Origin: Asterias amurensis
Lineage: Eukaryota > Echinodermata > Asteroidea > Forcipulatida > Asteriidae
NCBI RefSeq assembly: GCF_032118995.1
Contig: NC_092656.1
Coordinates: 20,108,965-20,172,964 of the forward strand
Direction of reading: 5' to 3'
DNA: 64,000 nt
Position 1 is the stretch's first letter. Every line of letters starts with the position of its first letter. Under the pieces are notes generated by a model, which ran no database searches, was not told where the DNA came from, and saw nothing but the letters and a program-made list of their open reading frames with translations. Made by a program: the position numbers and the translations under genes. Shown here piece by piece: positions 1 through 12,540 of the stretch.

Positions 1-768
1 TTATGCCAATGTGTGGTAAGTAACTGTGAAATGTCCAAAATAAAGGTTGGGTAAATATTGTGTTTGTATTAGTATATCTTACACCACTGTTGGAAGAAGT
101 AAAGTTAATAGTTTGTAAACAAGTTTGTAACATATGTCAAGCAAAATAAAGAAACAACAATTTGGAAAATATTAGTAAAACTATTTTAAAGCCTCGCTTG
201 ATAATATTTCAAACATTTTAACAAATATTTAACACTTAGTCGTGGCACACTCACACAAAATTAAAATAAAGTTGTACCTGTAAAATTCTTTATAATAATC
301 AAATTGTACTTTAAAAGCAAAATTTAAATACTTCTCAAAGGAAATGTACCTCATTGGTAATATCTATTTCAAAATACTCAGAAAAAAAGGAAAGAAAAGT
401 AAAGAATTTTAGATTGATCATTGTCAATTTATCTAGCTTTCTATATCTGTATTTTATTTTGTTTTAGTTTTTCCAACTATGTTCTAAAAGAATGCACAGC
501 ACTGAAAAAGGTCAAGGTGAAACGTCAGTTTGTCTCTTCTACAGTTTTTGATTAGTGAAGTTTAAATTTCCTTGATTGCTCAAATTGACACTTCATTTTC
601 TACCGAGACACTCTCAGAGTATTTATTGTTGCAAAAACTAACCAAAGAAAGCTGTGGCTATTTTCATACATACGTGTTTGATGATGTAGCGATAGCACCA
701 CCAATGTTGTATACATTCCCTTCAAGATTGTCAAACTCCAGATTCAATAAATAAGGATTTACACTTAC
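1..768. other. Non-coding, presumed fibrillin-like intron
   Basis: AT-rich sequence with no exon I can recognise. It lies downstream of the phase-1 donor of the last visible fibrillin-like exon (minus strand), so it is most simply the next intron of that gene. The next EGF-type exon must lie outside the window. Confidence 0.5.
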
Positions 769-951
769 GGTCCGTTATAGGAATGTTACAGAGGGCCCCA
801 GTAAACCCAGGCGGGCACTCTACAATCTCACCACCTGTAGGAGGACCATTAGGACCACCACATGGTCCGTACTCGGCACAGGGGGCGAGTGGATATTCTG
901 GTAATTTTGGTTGGCCGCCACCACCATAGTCTAAAAACTGCCCGCCCACTG
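769..951 (-). CDS. Fibrillin-like exon 4: Gly-rich linker and four-Cys EGF-like module
   Basis: Acceptor TTTACAG sits just above 951 and donor GTAAGT just below 769, both phase 1, the usual phase for exchangeable EGF exons. The first third is Gly/Pro/Gln-rich. The second part has a C-x5-C...C-x8-C pattern ending in the EGF signature PPGFTGALC, with two of the usual six cysteines missing. Confidence 0.75.
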
Positions 952-3900
952 CTGTAAAGGTTAAGGGGGTAAGAGAGAAGGAGCAAATAGAGACAAGTGC
1001 AGTCATGCAGATAAATGAAGTGAAGCATGCACTGAAAGAAAGCACCACACACTGAATACTCAATACATCTACAGGGTTCAAGTTCACGCAAGGACCAATA
1101 GTTAACAAGTGGTTGTTTAGTAACATACGTAGGGCATACACACAGATTTGCGAATAGACTCAGTCATGTCATGTCGACGCAACCTGGTGGCTCAGGACTC
1201 ACACATGTTATTATTTTCAGAAACTGTTATTATTTTCAGTAAAAAGCACTAATCTGCACTAATGCTGAAAATTTAAGCGCAGTACCCGAGTCTCAGACAT
1301 CAAATCTCACTCGTAGGTCTGATGTGTCCAAACTTGTGCGCAATGACTGTGTCGTTTGGCACACAAAGAATGTGTTAATTGTCCAAGTGGTGGAATCTGA
1401 GAGCCGGGTGTTTTGAGCCAAAGTGACGCAATTTAATTAGTGTGGAGTACGTTTAAAACTCATTTCAAGAAGTACTACACTACAATGAAGAAAATTAATG
1501 TCCAATCACCATGAGTTGAAATTTAGTAAAATGGAGTTTCACATGTTAATAAGAAGTTTGAATGAAAGAAGATTTAAGTTTAAAACTAAAAAGGTTTTTT
1601 AAAACAAAATTTAAAAAATTCACAATTTTTTTTTTATAATTAAGATTTAGTAAATAAATTTTATAAGAGATTCTGATTAATTGAATGTTTAAGTGGAAAC
1701 GTTGTGCATTAAAAAAAACACAATAAAAAAAAACACCAATGTTTCTTTAAAGTTTTTATTAGGGAAAAGAATTCATTGTCTACTCCTGGGACTGGTGACT
1801 TTATTTAAAGTATTACAGTGCAGATAACTTACCTACATGCAAAAACTAATAACTATAATTACAGCCAAAACATGTTTGATTTGAAACAAAGTTGTGCTTT
1901 TTTTTTGTCTGGTTTAAATAAGGGTCACCCCCGTAGCATTTGCCATTGGCTAACTCACTTGCAATTTAGAATACCAGAGGCGCTGCAGAGGGCAAGGCCA
2001 TTTTCATTTTTTTGATTCGATTTACTTCGATTGAAAAATTATAGGTATATTTTAAGGGAGACTTATGTTGGGGGCACCAAGGCAAATACCAAGGGCAGCA
2101 GAGGCATAGCCTTCAGTCCATGGCCTCCATGTTATTTCAGAGCTGCACGAAAAAGGCATTGCAAATTCTAAAAATTCAGTTTCAATGCATAACGATTCGC
2201 AAGACTGCAAAAAAAAGGTGAACCGGTATTCGGTAACAAAACTTCGTTCAAATTTACCGTTCTGAGCTCCACTGCATGTCTAGCTACTTGCCAATTATGC
2301 TAGCAACGGCACTCGGTTTGTTGTCACATCCCAGAGTTTTCAGCTTTAACATAAACTTGCACTGCTTGAAGAAATCCGAAAGTTCTAATCTAAAGTTGCA
2401 GAGTTGCGTGTTCGCATTCGCCACCATTTTTGGACACTGTTGCATTGTGGGAACGTTATGTTTAACATGTCGTCTGCTACATACGGTGATGTACGTTTTT
2501 GCAGTCGGGCGAGTGACCACTTGTGTTTAGTTTCGAGTGAACTTTCCACTTGTCACATGCCTGACTGAAACAGAGTTGACTGTTGATCACGAATGTAAAA
2601 ATACACTATATTATTTGTCACTTGACGTTCTAGAGCTACTACAAATTAATTGTAAAGATTTGATCTTACAAAAATGTCAATCAAACAGACTCACAACGGA
2701 CCCACCAGTGCGTGAGCAGACCATGTTTCGGTCGAACATTTCGGTCGTTCATAATGTATACAATCCACTGAATCCATGCACGTAAGAAATTTTGTAAATT
2801 AAATGATCTGTAAAGTGTTAGCTTTCAAACCATAAACTAAAATTAAACATTGACAGGAAACATTGCGATCAAGGGCAATTTGAGACAATTTTAACCTATA
2901 GACCATGACACCCCAGATGACCGGGAACTTACGATCGACTGGTGGCCCTACGCCACCACCGCCCCCACCACCGCCACCCCCGTCACAGCCGCCGAACCCG
3001 GAGCATCCTTGTCCCAAGCAAGTATTTGGTGTTCTGCAAACATTACCAGTACACTGCCGACTGCATATTGCTGTGTGGATAACAAAAAAATGTGATAATA
3101 ATGCTTTAATGCATTAAATAAACTCGTGCAATCTACCCAAAACCGAAATGAGTAAGTGTCCTGTCTATTCTTATCACATTTGCTTAGTTTTGTAATTGAC
3201 AAAAGACGATAACAAAATATAACAAATAATGTGCGTATGAGAGATTGACTAGCTGTTACCAGCTCGGTGTTGATTTCCTATTGGGTGTGAGTTTGCTGAC
3301 GGTTCCCTTGACGGGCAGTTATTAACAAACAAACAAACGAACAAACACACAAACAAACACCCAAACAAACAAACAAACAGCCCGATAAAAAAATTCAACC
3401 AAACAAACAAACAAACATCGCTCAATGTAGGTCTAAATAAAAAGTAATATCGAACTAATAGTTCTTTTTACTTTTAAGAACCGTCGGTTTGTTTTCCAAA
3501 GGTGTTTCAACAGTAGACCAGGCCTGTTCGTCTAATTAAGCAAAGGGCAGACATAAAATGTGGTGTGCAATAAATTCTTGACCTTTATTTAAGTAAATCT
3601 TGCAGCCATTTTTATTTGAGGCCAAGGACTTTCATTGTTCATTGTAAAGTGGTTGTCCGAAAGTCGTCAAAAAAGGTGTCCGATTTTCACGGCGTTTCGT
3701 CCAGATAGACCCATGCACTATTATGCTGCTCGTCTCAAGGAAAGAGTGCACAGTAAATACATTTTGTTTGTAAAAATGCAATACAATTTGCTAAGTACAC
3801 TTTTCTCATTTAAGGTGTTTTGTTCCGGGCCTTTTATAGGGTGAATCTTACAGAGTCATTTATTTCTGAGGTCAAGGACTGCCATTGTTCATTGTAAAGT

Positions 3901-6900
3901 TGTTGTACAAAGGTCATCCAAAATGGTGTCTGATTTTTCACGGGGTTTTGTTTTATTCACCAGACGGCTAACCTTTGTCAAGGCCTTTTATTGTTCAAAA
4001 TATAAAATCAACCTTGCGAGAAAAAAACAAATAGTCAGAAAACTCTTGCTCCTTGACACAGTTCACATCGGTGGTTTGTTTCACGCAGTTATTCATAATT
4101 GCGCAAACTTGTTAAAAAGCCCACACCATTTGAATTGTCAATCATTCAACTCCAATTAATTAACTTACGCTTTGTGCACTGTTGAAGACCAGGGTGGAAC
4201 TGCCAGCCAGGGCAACAGTACGCATATAACCTTGGTCCACAGACGTTAGCTCTTGAAAGGAAAAAATCATACAAACAAAAGGAATGAAAAAAAAACACAA
4301 TGTTAACATTCAGTGACCTGAACATAATGTAGAAAAGGTCAACATTTTGTATTGTACTTTATTTTGAAATCAAAAGTGAAGAATATCATTGCAAAAAAAA
4401 AGACTCAATACAAAGCAATATTGTAGCCTCATCCAATATTATGATTGATGCCCTACCCTACCTCGAATACGAGGAACCGTGATCTAGAGTATCTCGACGC
4501 TTTTAACTTGTTATATCATAGTTTCTTGTTAAAGGTTCTTCATTTTGGAAGTGTGATCAACTTTACTGTGGGATGTAATAAAACAGGTAATTAATTTCTA
4601 ACTCATTCGAGCATTTGCCTTGCCTCTTTACTGCAGCGTTCTCCACCCTAAGGCAAATAAAGGCATACCTTTCGTTTTTGGATTCGTTCGATTGTTCGAT
4701 AATATAAATATAATAATAACAAAATACTTTGACAATTCCATGCCAATAGGTAGTAGTGTTTTTAAGACATCGCTAAAAAAAAATGGAGCAGTTAGGTATA
4801 ACGTATGGAAATGTGAATAAGCTAGCGGTTAGTGGAATCATGCTAGCTGGTCCAGCTAGGCTGGTTAAAAAGTCACCGTTATTTAGAGCGAACCCTGTTT
4901 CTCAGCCGAAACATTTAACCAGGAAAGACATGTTTGTTCCATACCCTATCCACAAAGCGATTTTCGTTTTATTTCGGCGGGTATTATAGGTACCTTTGGG
5001 ACAAGGCGGGGCAGGTGGGAGGGAGGTAATTACATGAGTGCAAACCCTGGGGCCTTCAAGGTAACATTCCTTTCAATAGTGGGGAATACGCTATACATCG
5101 TTTTGACATGAGTTGTTCGGACTGTCAGGAAGCTATACCATAGGTACATAATGCAAGTGATTTTACAGGTGTGGTGCCACAAAAACCTCTGAAATTGAAA
5201 AGTATCTTGGCAAATATGTCTCGAGTATAAATTGAATCACATAGCAATATCTGCAGTTCCTCATTATCAGCATCGTGCTGGTAAAATCGTAGACATTTTT
5301 CATTTGGGGGCAAAATGGGGACAAATACCAACTGAGGGAGGGGGCCTCTCCTAGACCATGGAGGTTATAAAACTAGTTTAAATTAAAGTTTAATGATCTG
5401 GCCCCAATTTTTTTTAGAGCTGCTTTAGCACAAAGAGCAACCCCGCAAAATCAAGCTTACCAGAATTGTAGGTTACAAGACAGCTGAACCACCATGTCAA
5501 GTGTACAACGTGTGACTGTTTTCCTGCTCATTTCTGCCCATAGCAGACAATTTGCAAGTTATATGCAGACAATATTTGCAAGTAATCTGCTTAAGCAACT
5601 CCTTGAAATTTAGCACTGTCAACGAACTAAGCACTTTCACTCGCGATCACATGGGTTTTGGAAGACCAGCAAATTGCCAACACAAAACTTACCAAAAGTT
5701 TAGCCATAAGAACTAACGAAAAAATAACCCGAAAGTTTCCAAGAGGCACTGATGGTGTGTGTCAACACCGTTTTAAAAATCTACATTTCAATATCTGACC
5801 CACAAAAATGACGAGTAAGGGAAAACGCCATGAGGGTAGGTCTAATAATACTCGTATAATTCAATTGATATCGACAGCAAAGTAGAACTAGATCCACTTT
5901 CTACCAGTGGCGTAACCTTACGCCATAAATATTTTCGTCTGATCACACAAATCTACAGGGTATAATTCCGAGGCTGTCACATTCCGACGTAGCAAATCGA
6001 CATGATAAGTGACATCGGTGGCACAAATTTAGTCTGGCCTCGGGGCCTACTTCAGTCCTCAACACACCTCACTTCTTGGACATAATAACCACTATACTGA
6101 TGGACAACTTAACCTTTCAACAACTTGCACACGTTGGTTTCAGCACCTTTTACAAATCGGTTATAAGCAAATTCGAAAGAAAATTTGAATGGTGTGATCT
6201 GATTTGTTTTATACACTTGGTATGTATAAAAGGCCCAACATTAATGTTGTCAATATTATTTGGCTGAATTAGTGCAATGTCAACCCGAAACTTCGTGTCC
6301 GAACCGGGCGGTATAAGATTGGCGGCCCGCCGCTACGTCATTGTGCGTTTGAAATGCAACCACTGATACAAATTCAAGATATCAACACAAAATCTTCTTG
6401 ATTATCCTTTCAAAGGTTTAAGGCTATTTGGCTGCACTATAATCGGAAATTGTTCAAACTTTGAATATTTGCTTCATGTGCATGTGTCTGTATAGGCATA
6501 ATGCTGTATGGCTGGTTCAAACGTCCACTTCAAACATGAATTGGAATGATATGACCAATATCAGGCTAGGCTTTTAACACAATGGTCATGCTATGAAGTA
6601 GGACACAGCGTTTCCCTCAACGGAGGTCCGCTTGCCAAATGCCAATTAAAAGGCCAAAGGACCAGTCAGAATTCTCACCAAGTGGTCTAACTGGCTATAG
6701 TTCAGTGTTGAAAGCATCAACGTTTATAGTATTATGAAATATGGACTAGTGAAGAAGCTGGCCGACGATTAAAATAATAAAAAAGGTGACTGGTCCCGAT
6801 GGCTAGTCAAAGGGCAAACCCTGTATGAAAAAATAGGCATACTTGGGTGCTTTTGTGATTGGTAATCAGCAATAATACACGATTCAGAGAAGAGACACAA

Positions 6901-9900
6901 AGACAGAAAATAACCGGACGCTGAAAAGGTAACAGTGGATAGCCAGTTTAACGTTTATGAAATGGCTCTAATTTCTGGAGAAATAGAAGGATATCAAACG
7001 GTCCTAATGTTGGATTGGAGTATAAACGGTATGCAGCAATGAAATTTTATACTGTAAATGCGGTAGGCCTACAGGCCTTTAAAGCAATTAAGGGAAGTAA
7101 AAATGTGCGAAAGTGCCCGTTTACTATCAACTTTTATCAGCTGACATCACGTGAACTATGTAGACCCAAATGAAACGTATAGCTCAGAGCGGAACATGTC
7201 TAGACAAAAAGGTAGGCAAGGCCAGGAGTTGTCACTCATTACCTGAAATTAAGTCAGAAACTTTAGAACAGTGGGCATTCTGGTAAAGAGTCACTGTGTG
7301 ACAATATTGAGCTTTATGGTACCAGTTATAGAAGGGAACACCATGCAGCCTATACTTTAGCAACGTATATTGGCGGTTGATAGTCCATGTTGACCAAAAG
7401 AGTGACCTTATAATATCCCATAGCCTTTCTGACAGGCAAGTTGCAGCTTTAGTCATGTGGACAAATATCTACGTTTTCGTCATTATAACCACATAAATTC
7501 AAGAGTTAAAAAAGTAACAGCTGAACAAGAGGTCTGTCAACTTTCTTTACTTGAACATTTGATGAATAAAAAGACCATAATTATAAGATTTAATTTGTTC
7601 TTCCATTGGGCTGTGTACAAATCGTGCCTGCCCTCTTGTATAAATAATGTGATGTCATAGGTCACCTGGTCTAACGCTACCGAATATGAACACCCTGATG
7701 TAATCCCACCGGCCATTTTGTGCACGTGCAGCCTTTTAATTTCAAACACTCCTGATCTCCCGCGCAATACGCATCACGACCATCTTGCACCAATGAGTGA
7801 CGTGAGATGAAGCATGCAACGACACGCCCGTTATGCGTCTCATGGCGGAGAAAAACTTGTATTAAGGACACAGTTCAAATAACCAAATTTAGGTTGGTCC
7901 ATTGAAATCCATATATATGGCCTACATCATAATCATTCACCAGTTGATCAAATCCTCAATGTACCGAACGGGAAACGAAGTTTGCACTACCAAAAAGTCC
8001 GTCGACAATACTCCTTTAAAGGTGTCGACAAAAAGTGAATTATTCGTTCTATATATAATCGGACAATGCCGTGGCCAGAGCCTCCCATGCACTGAAGCGG
8101 TGCAATGTGATCTGGTTCATGGCTATGTCACAACCACCTCCTCGAGGTTCAATCTCAAAGCTAGAAACACCTAAGAAGACAAATCTACAGGCCCATAATT
8201 TACCATCAGATCGTGGTAATGACATCCCACTGGAAAACCAGCTGGAACTTGTAAACAAAGAATTACTTGTAAATTGTCTTGTTTGAGTTTGGGCGCAAAA
8301 GTTTACGTTTTTCATCGTGAACTTGGTTGGGTGTGATCCGCTGCCGTGGGCTTCTAGTGGCGCCAGAACAAATAAGCTTTTTTTGAGATATTGTGGACAC
8401 AATACTATGACACTATTGGGTTTGGCTGAATGTGTCCCAAACCATGCAGTGGACTCAAAAGTCTTATAGTGAAACCGCCAACATTGGGTCAAAATAACCC
8501 AAAGGGTAGAGTGCATGTACGTTAATCTGGAGGTTGCAGGTTCAAGTCTCGCTCTCGTCAATGTGTTCAACCCAAAACTATATAACGTTTCGTCAGGTAA
8601 CGTTATTATACTGGGCATAACTGGCCAACAGTTGCAATCAGTATAACACGATTGTGGTTAAATGTCGTGCTATTCTGCACCCATCGCCTAAAATCTGGAA
8701 ACGTCTTATCTTAAAATCTAGAGGAAAAGGCAATTAGTCAAGATATTTCCAGTGCAGGAAATTCCAGTTGAAATAAAGTTCAACGGGTGTATCAACATTC
8801 AAACCGGGAACCGTTATGATATCAGACAGGATGGGAACGGTTTTATCGTCAGTTATACTCGGTCAACCTTAAACCGGTAGCATCGATACCGATTGAAATG
8901 TGTATTGATATGACACGCTCTCACAGGGCAACATTGGGTTCACATGGTTCTATGCCACATTAAAATCATGGTTAACCATAATAATTTACACATGGGGTGT
9001 GTGCAGTTTATTTTTAAGAATCCTCTTTTGCCGAATTTATAATGTGGTGCCGTTCATGACGTGTCGCCCCGGCGATACAGCAGGTAAAATAGTCAACAGT
9101 CTGGTATCGTGTATTTTTCGAGACTAAACGAATCGAGTACACCTGTGACCTGCGTGAACATGCAGTACAGTTTTAAATATACTGTTTAAAAACCAAAACA
9201 GAGCCCAGATAGTTTTGCAATAAAAAGCTATATGGTGCACCATATTCCCCTTGTTGTTGTCTTTATATACCTAAATTACCCCAGTTGAGAAACTGTCACT
9301 CAGAATGATACACAGCAGGGCGGTAAGTGTGACTTTGATCACGTTGAGTTTAAAGGAACACGTTGCCTATCGGGCGAGTTGGTCTATAAAAAGCATTTGT
9401 TAACGTTTGTTATAAAATGTATATGGGTAGAAAGATGTTGTAAAAGTAGAATACAATGATCTACACAAATATGTCTCGAAATTGCGTGGTTTTCTTTTTA
9501 TCTCGTCGACTAACACGGTCGGCCATTTATGTGAGCCAAATTTTTGACTCCCATAAATGGCCGACCGTGTTAGTTCGCAAAATAAAAGGAAAACCACGCA
9601 ATTTCGAGGCAAATTTGTGTGGATCGTTGTATTCTACTTTTAAAACATCTTTCTAACCATTATGCATTTTATAACAAACGGTTGCAAACGCCTTTTTTAA
9701 GACCAACTCGCCCGATCCAAGGCAACATGTTCCTTTTAACATGACCTAATGCAAGAAAGTAATCGGGCGGGAAAAGCTAATGCATGCGCTTTGTCAAATC
9801 TAAACCGCCCTCTGTTGAAATCTGTCCGTATGTCCTAACTGTTTTCTTACCCGCTAATCACGCTGTACTGCTGCCGACCATCGGCCGGTGGGCCACCACC

Positions 9901-10038
9901 AAGATCAGGCTGTTGCTGAGGGAGAGGGTAAGGTTCCTGTCCCGGTCCCGGTCCTTGGGCTTGGCTCTGTGTGATGACACCGGTCAAAATTACCAGGCAA
10001 AGGCATGATAACCTCGTTAGTCCTCGTACTTCCTTCAT
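769..10038 (-). CDS. Fibrillin-like extracellular matrix protein, 5' part (partial)
   Basis: Four exons in transcription order: 9851-10038, 4169-4251, 2933-3070, 769-951. They give 197 residues in one open frame, with phases 2, 1, 1, 1 all agreeing. Residues 1-28 form a signal peptide (hydrophobic LSCLCLVILTGV core), followed by a Pro/Gln/Gly-rich stretch. Exon 2 has the fibrillin-unique N-terminal pattern NVCG-x5-YCCPGW, and exon 3 begins with PIC and a six-cysteine EGF-like module matching the order seen in vertebrate fibrillins. Exon 4 carries a second EGF-like module ending PPGFTGALC. Fibrillins are secreted and build the microfibrils of connective tissue. The gene continues past the left edge, where calcium-binding EGF and TB modules would be expected. 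Odd points are the poly-Gly run in exon 3 and only four cysteines in the exon 4 module. Another EGF-rich matrix protein is possible, but the CCPGW segment argues for fibrillin. Confidence 0.75.
952..2932. other. Fibrillin-like intron 3
   Basis: AT-rich intron with A/T homopolymer runs around 1560-1740. I see no gene, RNA or well-defined repeat. Short open frames at 2276-2785 show no recognisable protein. Confidence 0.6.
2933..3070 (-). CDS. Fibrillin-like exon 3: first EGF module with poly-Gly tail
   Basis: The acceptor CCACACAG just above 3070 keeps frame and gives a PIC start, as in vertebrate fibrillins. A closer acceptor (TATGCAG) would break phase. Six cysteines follow, then about ten consecutive glycines and VGPP before the donor GTAAGT below 2933. 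The opposite strand reads poly-proline, which is only a shadow. Confidence 0.75.
3323..3416. repeat. (AAAC)n microsatellite
   Basis: Imperfect run of ACAA/CAAA units broken by short interruptions, inside a fibrillin-like intron. Confidence 0.9.
3616..3950. repeat. Local direct duplication, about 80 bp
   Basis: Segments near 3616-3695 and 3866-3950 share CATTGTTCATTGTAAAG and the flanking GAGG(C/T)CAAGGACT and TCACGGxGTTT pieces. This is an old tandem-like duplication with about 170 bp between copies. Confidence 0.75.
4169..4251 (-). CDS. Fibrillin-like exon 2: fibrillin-unique N-terminal motif
   Basis: 83 bp joining phase 2 to phase 1. It encodes ANVCG followed by YCCPGW and one further cysteine, the four-cysteine segment found directly after the signal/pro region of fibrillins. 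The acceptor must be the CAAG ending at 4252; the alternative AG two bases further on would create an immediate stop. Confidence 0.8.
5404..5610. repeat. Decayed TAAGC-type interspersed repeat
   Basis: Contains the TTTTTTTAGAGCTGCTTTAGC...TCCTGCTCATTT...CTTAAGCA pieces shared with 25094-25282, 42775-42948 and 50105-50212. It is a degenerate copy of a medium-length palindromic family. Confidence 0.5.
8499..8560 (+). mobile_element. SINE fragment with B-box-like promoter
   Basis: Carries GTTAATCTGGAGGTTGCAGG followed by TTCAAGTC, which matches the copies at 48466-48560 and 62905-63150 (TTAAxCxGGAGGTCG...TTCAAxTCC). The GGTTCAAGTC core resembles a tRNA B box. Confidence 0.6.
9354..9735. mobile_element. 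Foldback MITE, AACACGTTGCC family, copy 1
   Basis: Near-perfect palindrome flanked by TTAA on both sides. The ends are AGGAACACGTTGCC and its complement (one end mutated to CATGTT). The arms meet around 9540 between GGCCATTTATG and CATAAATGGCC. No transposase is encoded. Two sister copies lie at 14556-14924 and 21580-21961. Confidence 0.85.
9851..10038 (-). CDS. Fibrillin-like exon 1: signal peptide
   Basis: The ATG at 10038 opens MKEVRGL and a hydrophobic LSCLCLVILTGV core, with predicted cleavage near SQAQ-G around residue 28. A Gly/Pro/Gln-rich stretch follows. The donor GTAAGA below 9851 gives phase 2, which joins correctly to the exon at 4251. A CATGTACAG acceptor near 10090 suggests a spliced 5' leader. 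Confidence 0.75.
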
Positions 10039-10165
10039 CACTGCTCCTTCGTTATCTTATGTGTGGCCACTCTTGTTGAACCTGTACATGAAGGGACACA
10101 AGTATGTTAGCTTCGTGGCATGAGGTAGATGTACATCACATACACCATGCATACACCAATCTCTC

Positions 10166-10250
10166 TAACAGATGTTAAATTTGCATTGGGGATAAAGAAC
10201 GTTATTTGCTTCTTACACCGATTTGTGTAAAGCATTAGGCTTTCCCGTGT
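10166..10250 (-). mobile_element. SINE 3' fragment (same family as 17059-17305)
   Basis: Read on the minus strand it contains ATCGGTGTA, then TTCTTTATCCCC(A/G)ATGCAA and TTTAACATCT, matching the 3' part of the full-length element at 17059-17305. The tRNA-like head is missing. Confidence 0.75.
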
Positions 10251-12327
10251 TCTAAAAATTTCAAATCGTCGATCTTAAACCACCATCAGGAAACTCAAAC
10301 TTGAAATCAAACTCAGCATATCTTAAAATCAACTCAGCTCAAAGTAAACAAAAAGCCATTTTGAGATTATGGTGGAAACACTCGTTTGACACTATTTGGT
10401 TGTGTGAATTTGTCTGTATACACCCAAACCAAACAGTGGGAACTGTAGTGCCCACCACACCTCAAAGAGGCTATAAAAACTCGGCTTATTGACTATTATG
10501 TGTGAACTTAAAGAAAAAACACCAGTTCAACCATAAAGAAAGGTTCAACGAGTCACTTTTCACTCAATGGCACGAAAAGGTCTTAACACCCCAAACTGTC
10601 GAACAGTTTACCTTTTCAGAATGTGTGGTCACATTCAATGTTGACAGTTCAGTATAGGCATATTGCTTATTTCAGTTTATCGTTTTAGATGGAGTGATTG
10701 CGACACAGAAATTCAAAATGGCGATTTTGCGTCATTACCTTTTACTTTTACCATAAAAAAGAAAACAAAGCTCATGCATTATCTAGCCAACATTTTGTCT
10801 GCATGCAAGATTTACACAACAAATTCAATCAAATAACCCCCTTACTGTATCGGTAACAAACATACTAACATTATACCTAAATGGTATAGTTTGGTAAAAC
10901 AAAATTTACAATAATTGAAACCGTGCATTGGTATTAAATCATAAACTATAGTTGATTAAATAAGATTTACAGCTCAACCCACCACCATCTCAGTCCCCCC
11001 CCCCCAAACACCCTTCACCGTCAACCATGTTGACTGCTCGTTGTTTGCATATCATCATCTGTTCGCAAGCCAAAATATCCAAACCTGTGGGATTGATTAG
11101 CATGGCTTTACACCGGATTGAAGAGGATTGTGAATGATGTGTGATCCAACAACAAAAAAATTTCAGCTCATATTTCCCTCCTTCTAGGTCAAGCACAAAG
11201 ACCTCTGACAAACACCGTGGTTTATAAATCAGTGAACATGTTTGACGCCCACGCGCCCATGGGTTCTTTGCCCTGCGGGGATCCAAGGCTTGCAATATTG
11301 GGTTCCGTGCAACAGCTGTTTCATCCCCAGTTCGCAGGTGCCATTGATAACACATTTCTTTTTTTTCATTCATAACTTTATGTTTAAAAATCACAGACTG
11401 GTCGTGGAAACATTTTGCTAGTAGTAACATTCTTTTACTGACAGGGTGAAACATCTGTCTCTGTGCAGGGAGGGCTCCAAGGGAAGAATGGATAGGCATT
11501 TGGTTAACACAATTACCATCAATAAATTTCACCTGACCCTGTCTAGCGTTATCATATTATAGCCACTTTAGCAATGCTGTTACCCAAAGGCCCATCCACT
11601 GACATCATTGTTTTGATGACGATCAACAAATTCGTTCAAGACCATGCTTTTGAAAACAAAAACACGATAAACCGTTTGAAGACACACACCAATTGCCCTA
11701 AGTTCTAATTGAGCAAAGAAAATGGATGTTAAATGTGTTTATACCATGTTTATTTTCCCGGAAGGACCATGGTTCGCTATCTGACTGGTTAAACACAAGA
11801 AGTCGCCCCTATTGAGGTAGCCATGAAACCACATGTTGCTATTTCGATAACGGTTGTGAAGAAAGAAAAAAAAACTCACAAAGGCAATAGACATCACAAA
11901 CAAAAAAGGTAGCATTTTCCAGGATGCAAATTAATCAAAACTACTCTTAAGACAATGGTGGGGTCTTGTGGGTCAAGTGCAGTACTTCGACGAGAGCCTA
12001 CTCAAATCACAACAAACAAACTTTTAATGAAGACAACTGCATTTTTTCGACTGAAATATTGTTGAAGATCTGTACATGAATCAACTTTACACCAAGAAGC
12101 TTTATACTCTTATTTTATCTAAACAATTATTATTACTATTATAAGTTTTTGGGGCTTGAAAGGACGCAAACTTTTATGATTTTCTCTAAACAGGCGAGTT
12201 CAGAGCCGGGAGGAAGACTACCTCCACACAGAGAGCAGTATAGCTCTTTGCTCCAAAGAGATAACAATAGTCTTCATACAAGCTCCGAAGATGACTACAG
12301 GCAGACAGTGAATTTTTGTGCTCTTAC

Positions 12328-12540
12328 CTCAGATAAAGGTTCGGCGCTCCTCTAACCTTACTCTATGCTCCCACTCACTGACGGTTGTGACACCACAAAG
12401 TTGACAGACGGACTTTGCAAAAAAAAGTCTTTGATGGCTGGAGCGGAGATAAAGACGGTAGAATCTCTGGCATTCCTGCCTGGAGGCAGACACCAACCTT
12501 ATTATCTCCCTCCAAAGACAATTCAATTACAGGTGGCAAT
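12328..12540 (-). other. Possible 5' non-coding exon
   Basis: On the minus strand a relatively GC-rich stretch ends at a good donor (CTGAG|GTAAGAGC) at 12328. It lies upstream of the fibrillin-like signal-peptide exon, which itself has an acceptor-like CATGTACAG near 10090. No open frame is needed if it is leader sequence. This is a splice-signal inference only. Confidence 0.25.

Larger units (their letters stand above)
3071..4168. other. Fibrillin-like intron 2
   Basis: Holds an (AAAC)n microsatellite and a local duplication of about 80 bp, listed separately. No coding sequence recognised. Confidence 0.6.
4252..9850. other. Fibrillin-like intron 1 (5.6 kb)
   Basis: Large first coding intron. 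It contains a decayed TAAGC-type foldback near 5400-5610, a coding-like segment of unknown origin at 8071-8286, a SINE fragment at 8499-8560 and a foldback MITE at 9354-9735. No other gene recognised. Confidence 0.6.

Noticed and set aside
2905..3117. Plus-strand poly-proline open frame
   Set aside because: Complement of the Gly-rich run of fibrillin-like exon 3.
10990..11532. 180-codon open frame on the minus strand, the longest outside known genes
   Set aside because: No recognisable domain, low-complexity ends, no splice context; compatible with chance. A protein search and RNA-seq would settle it.
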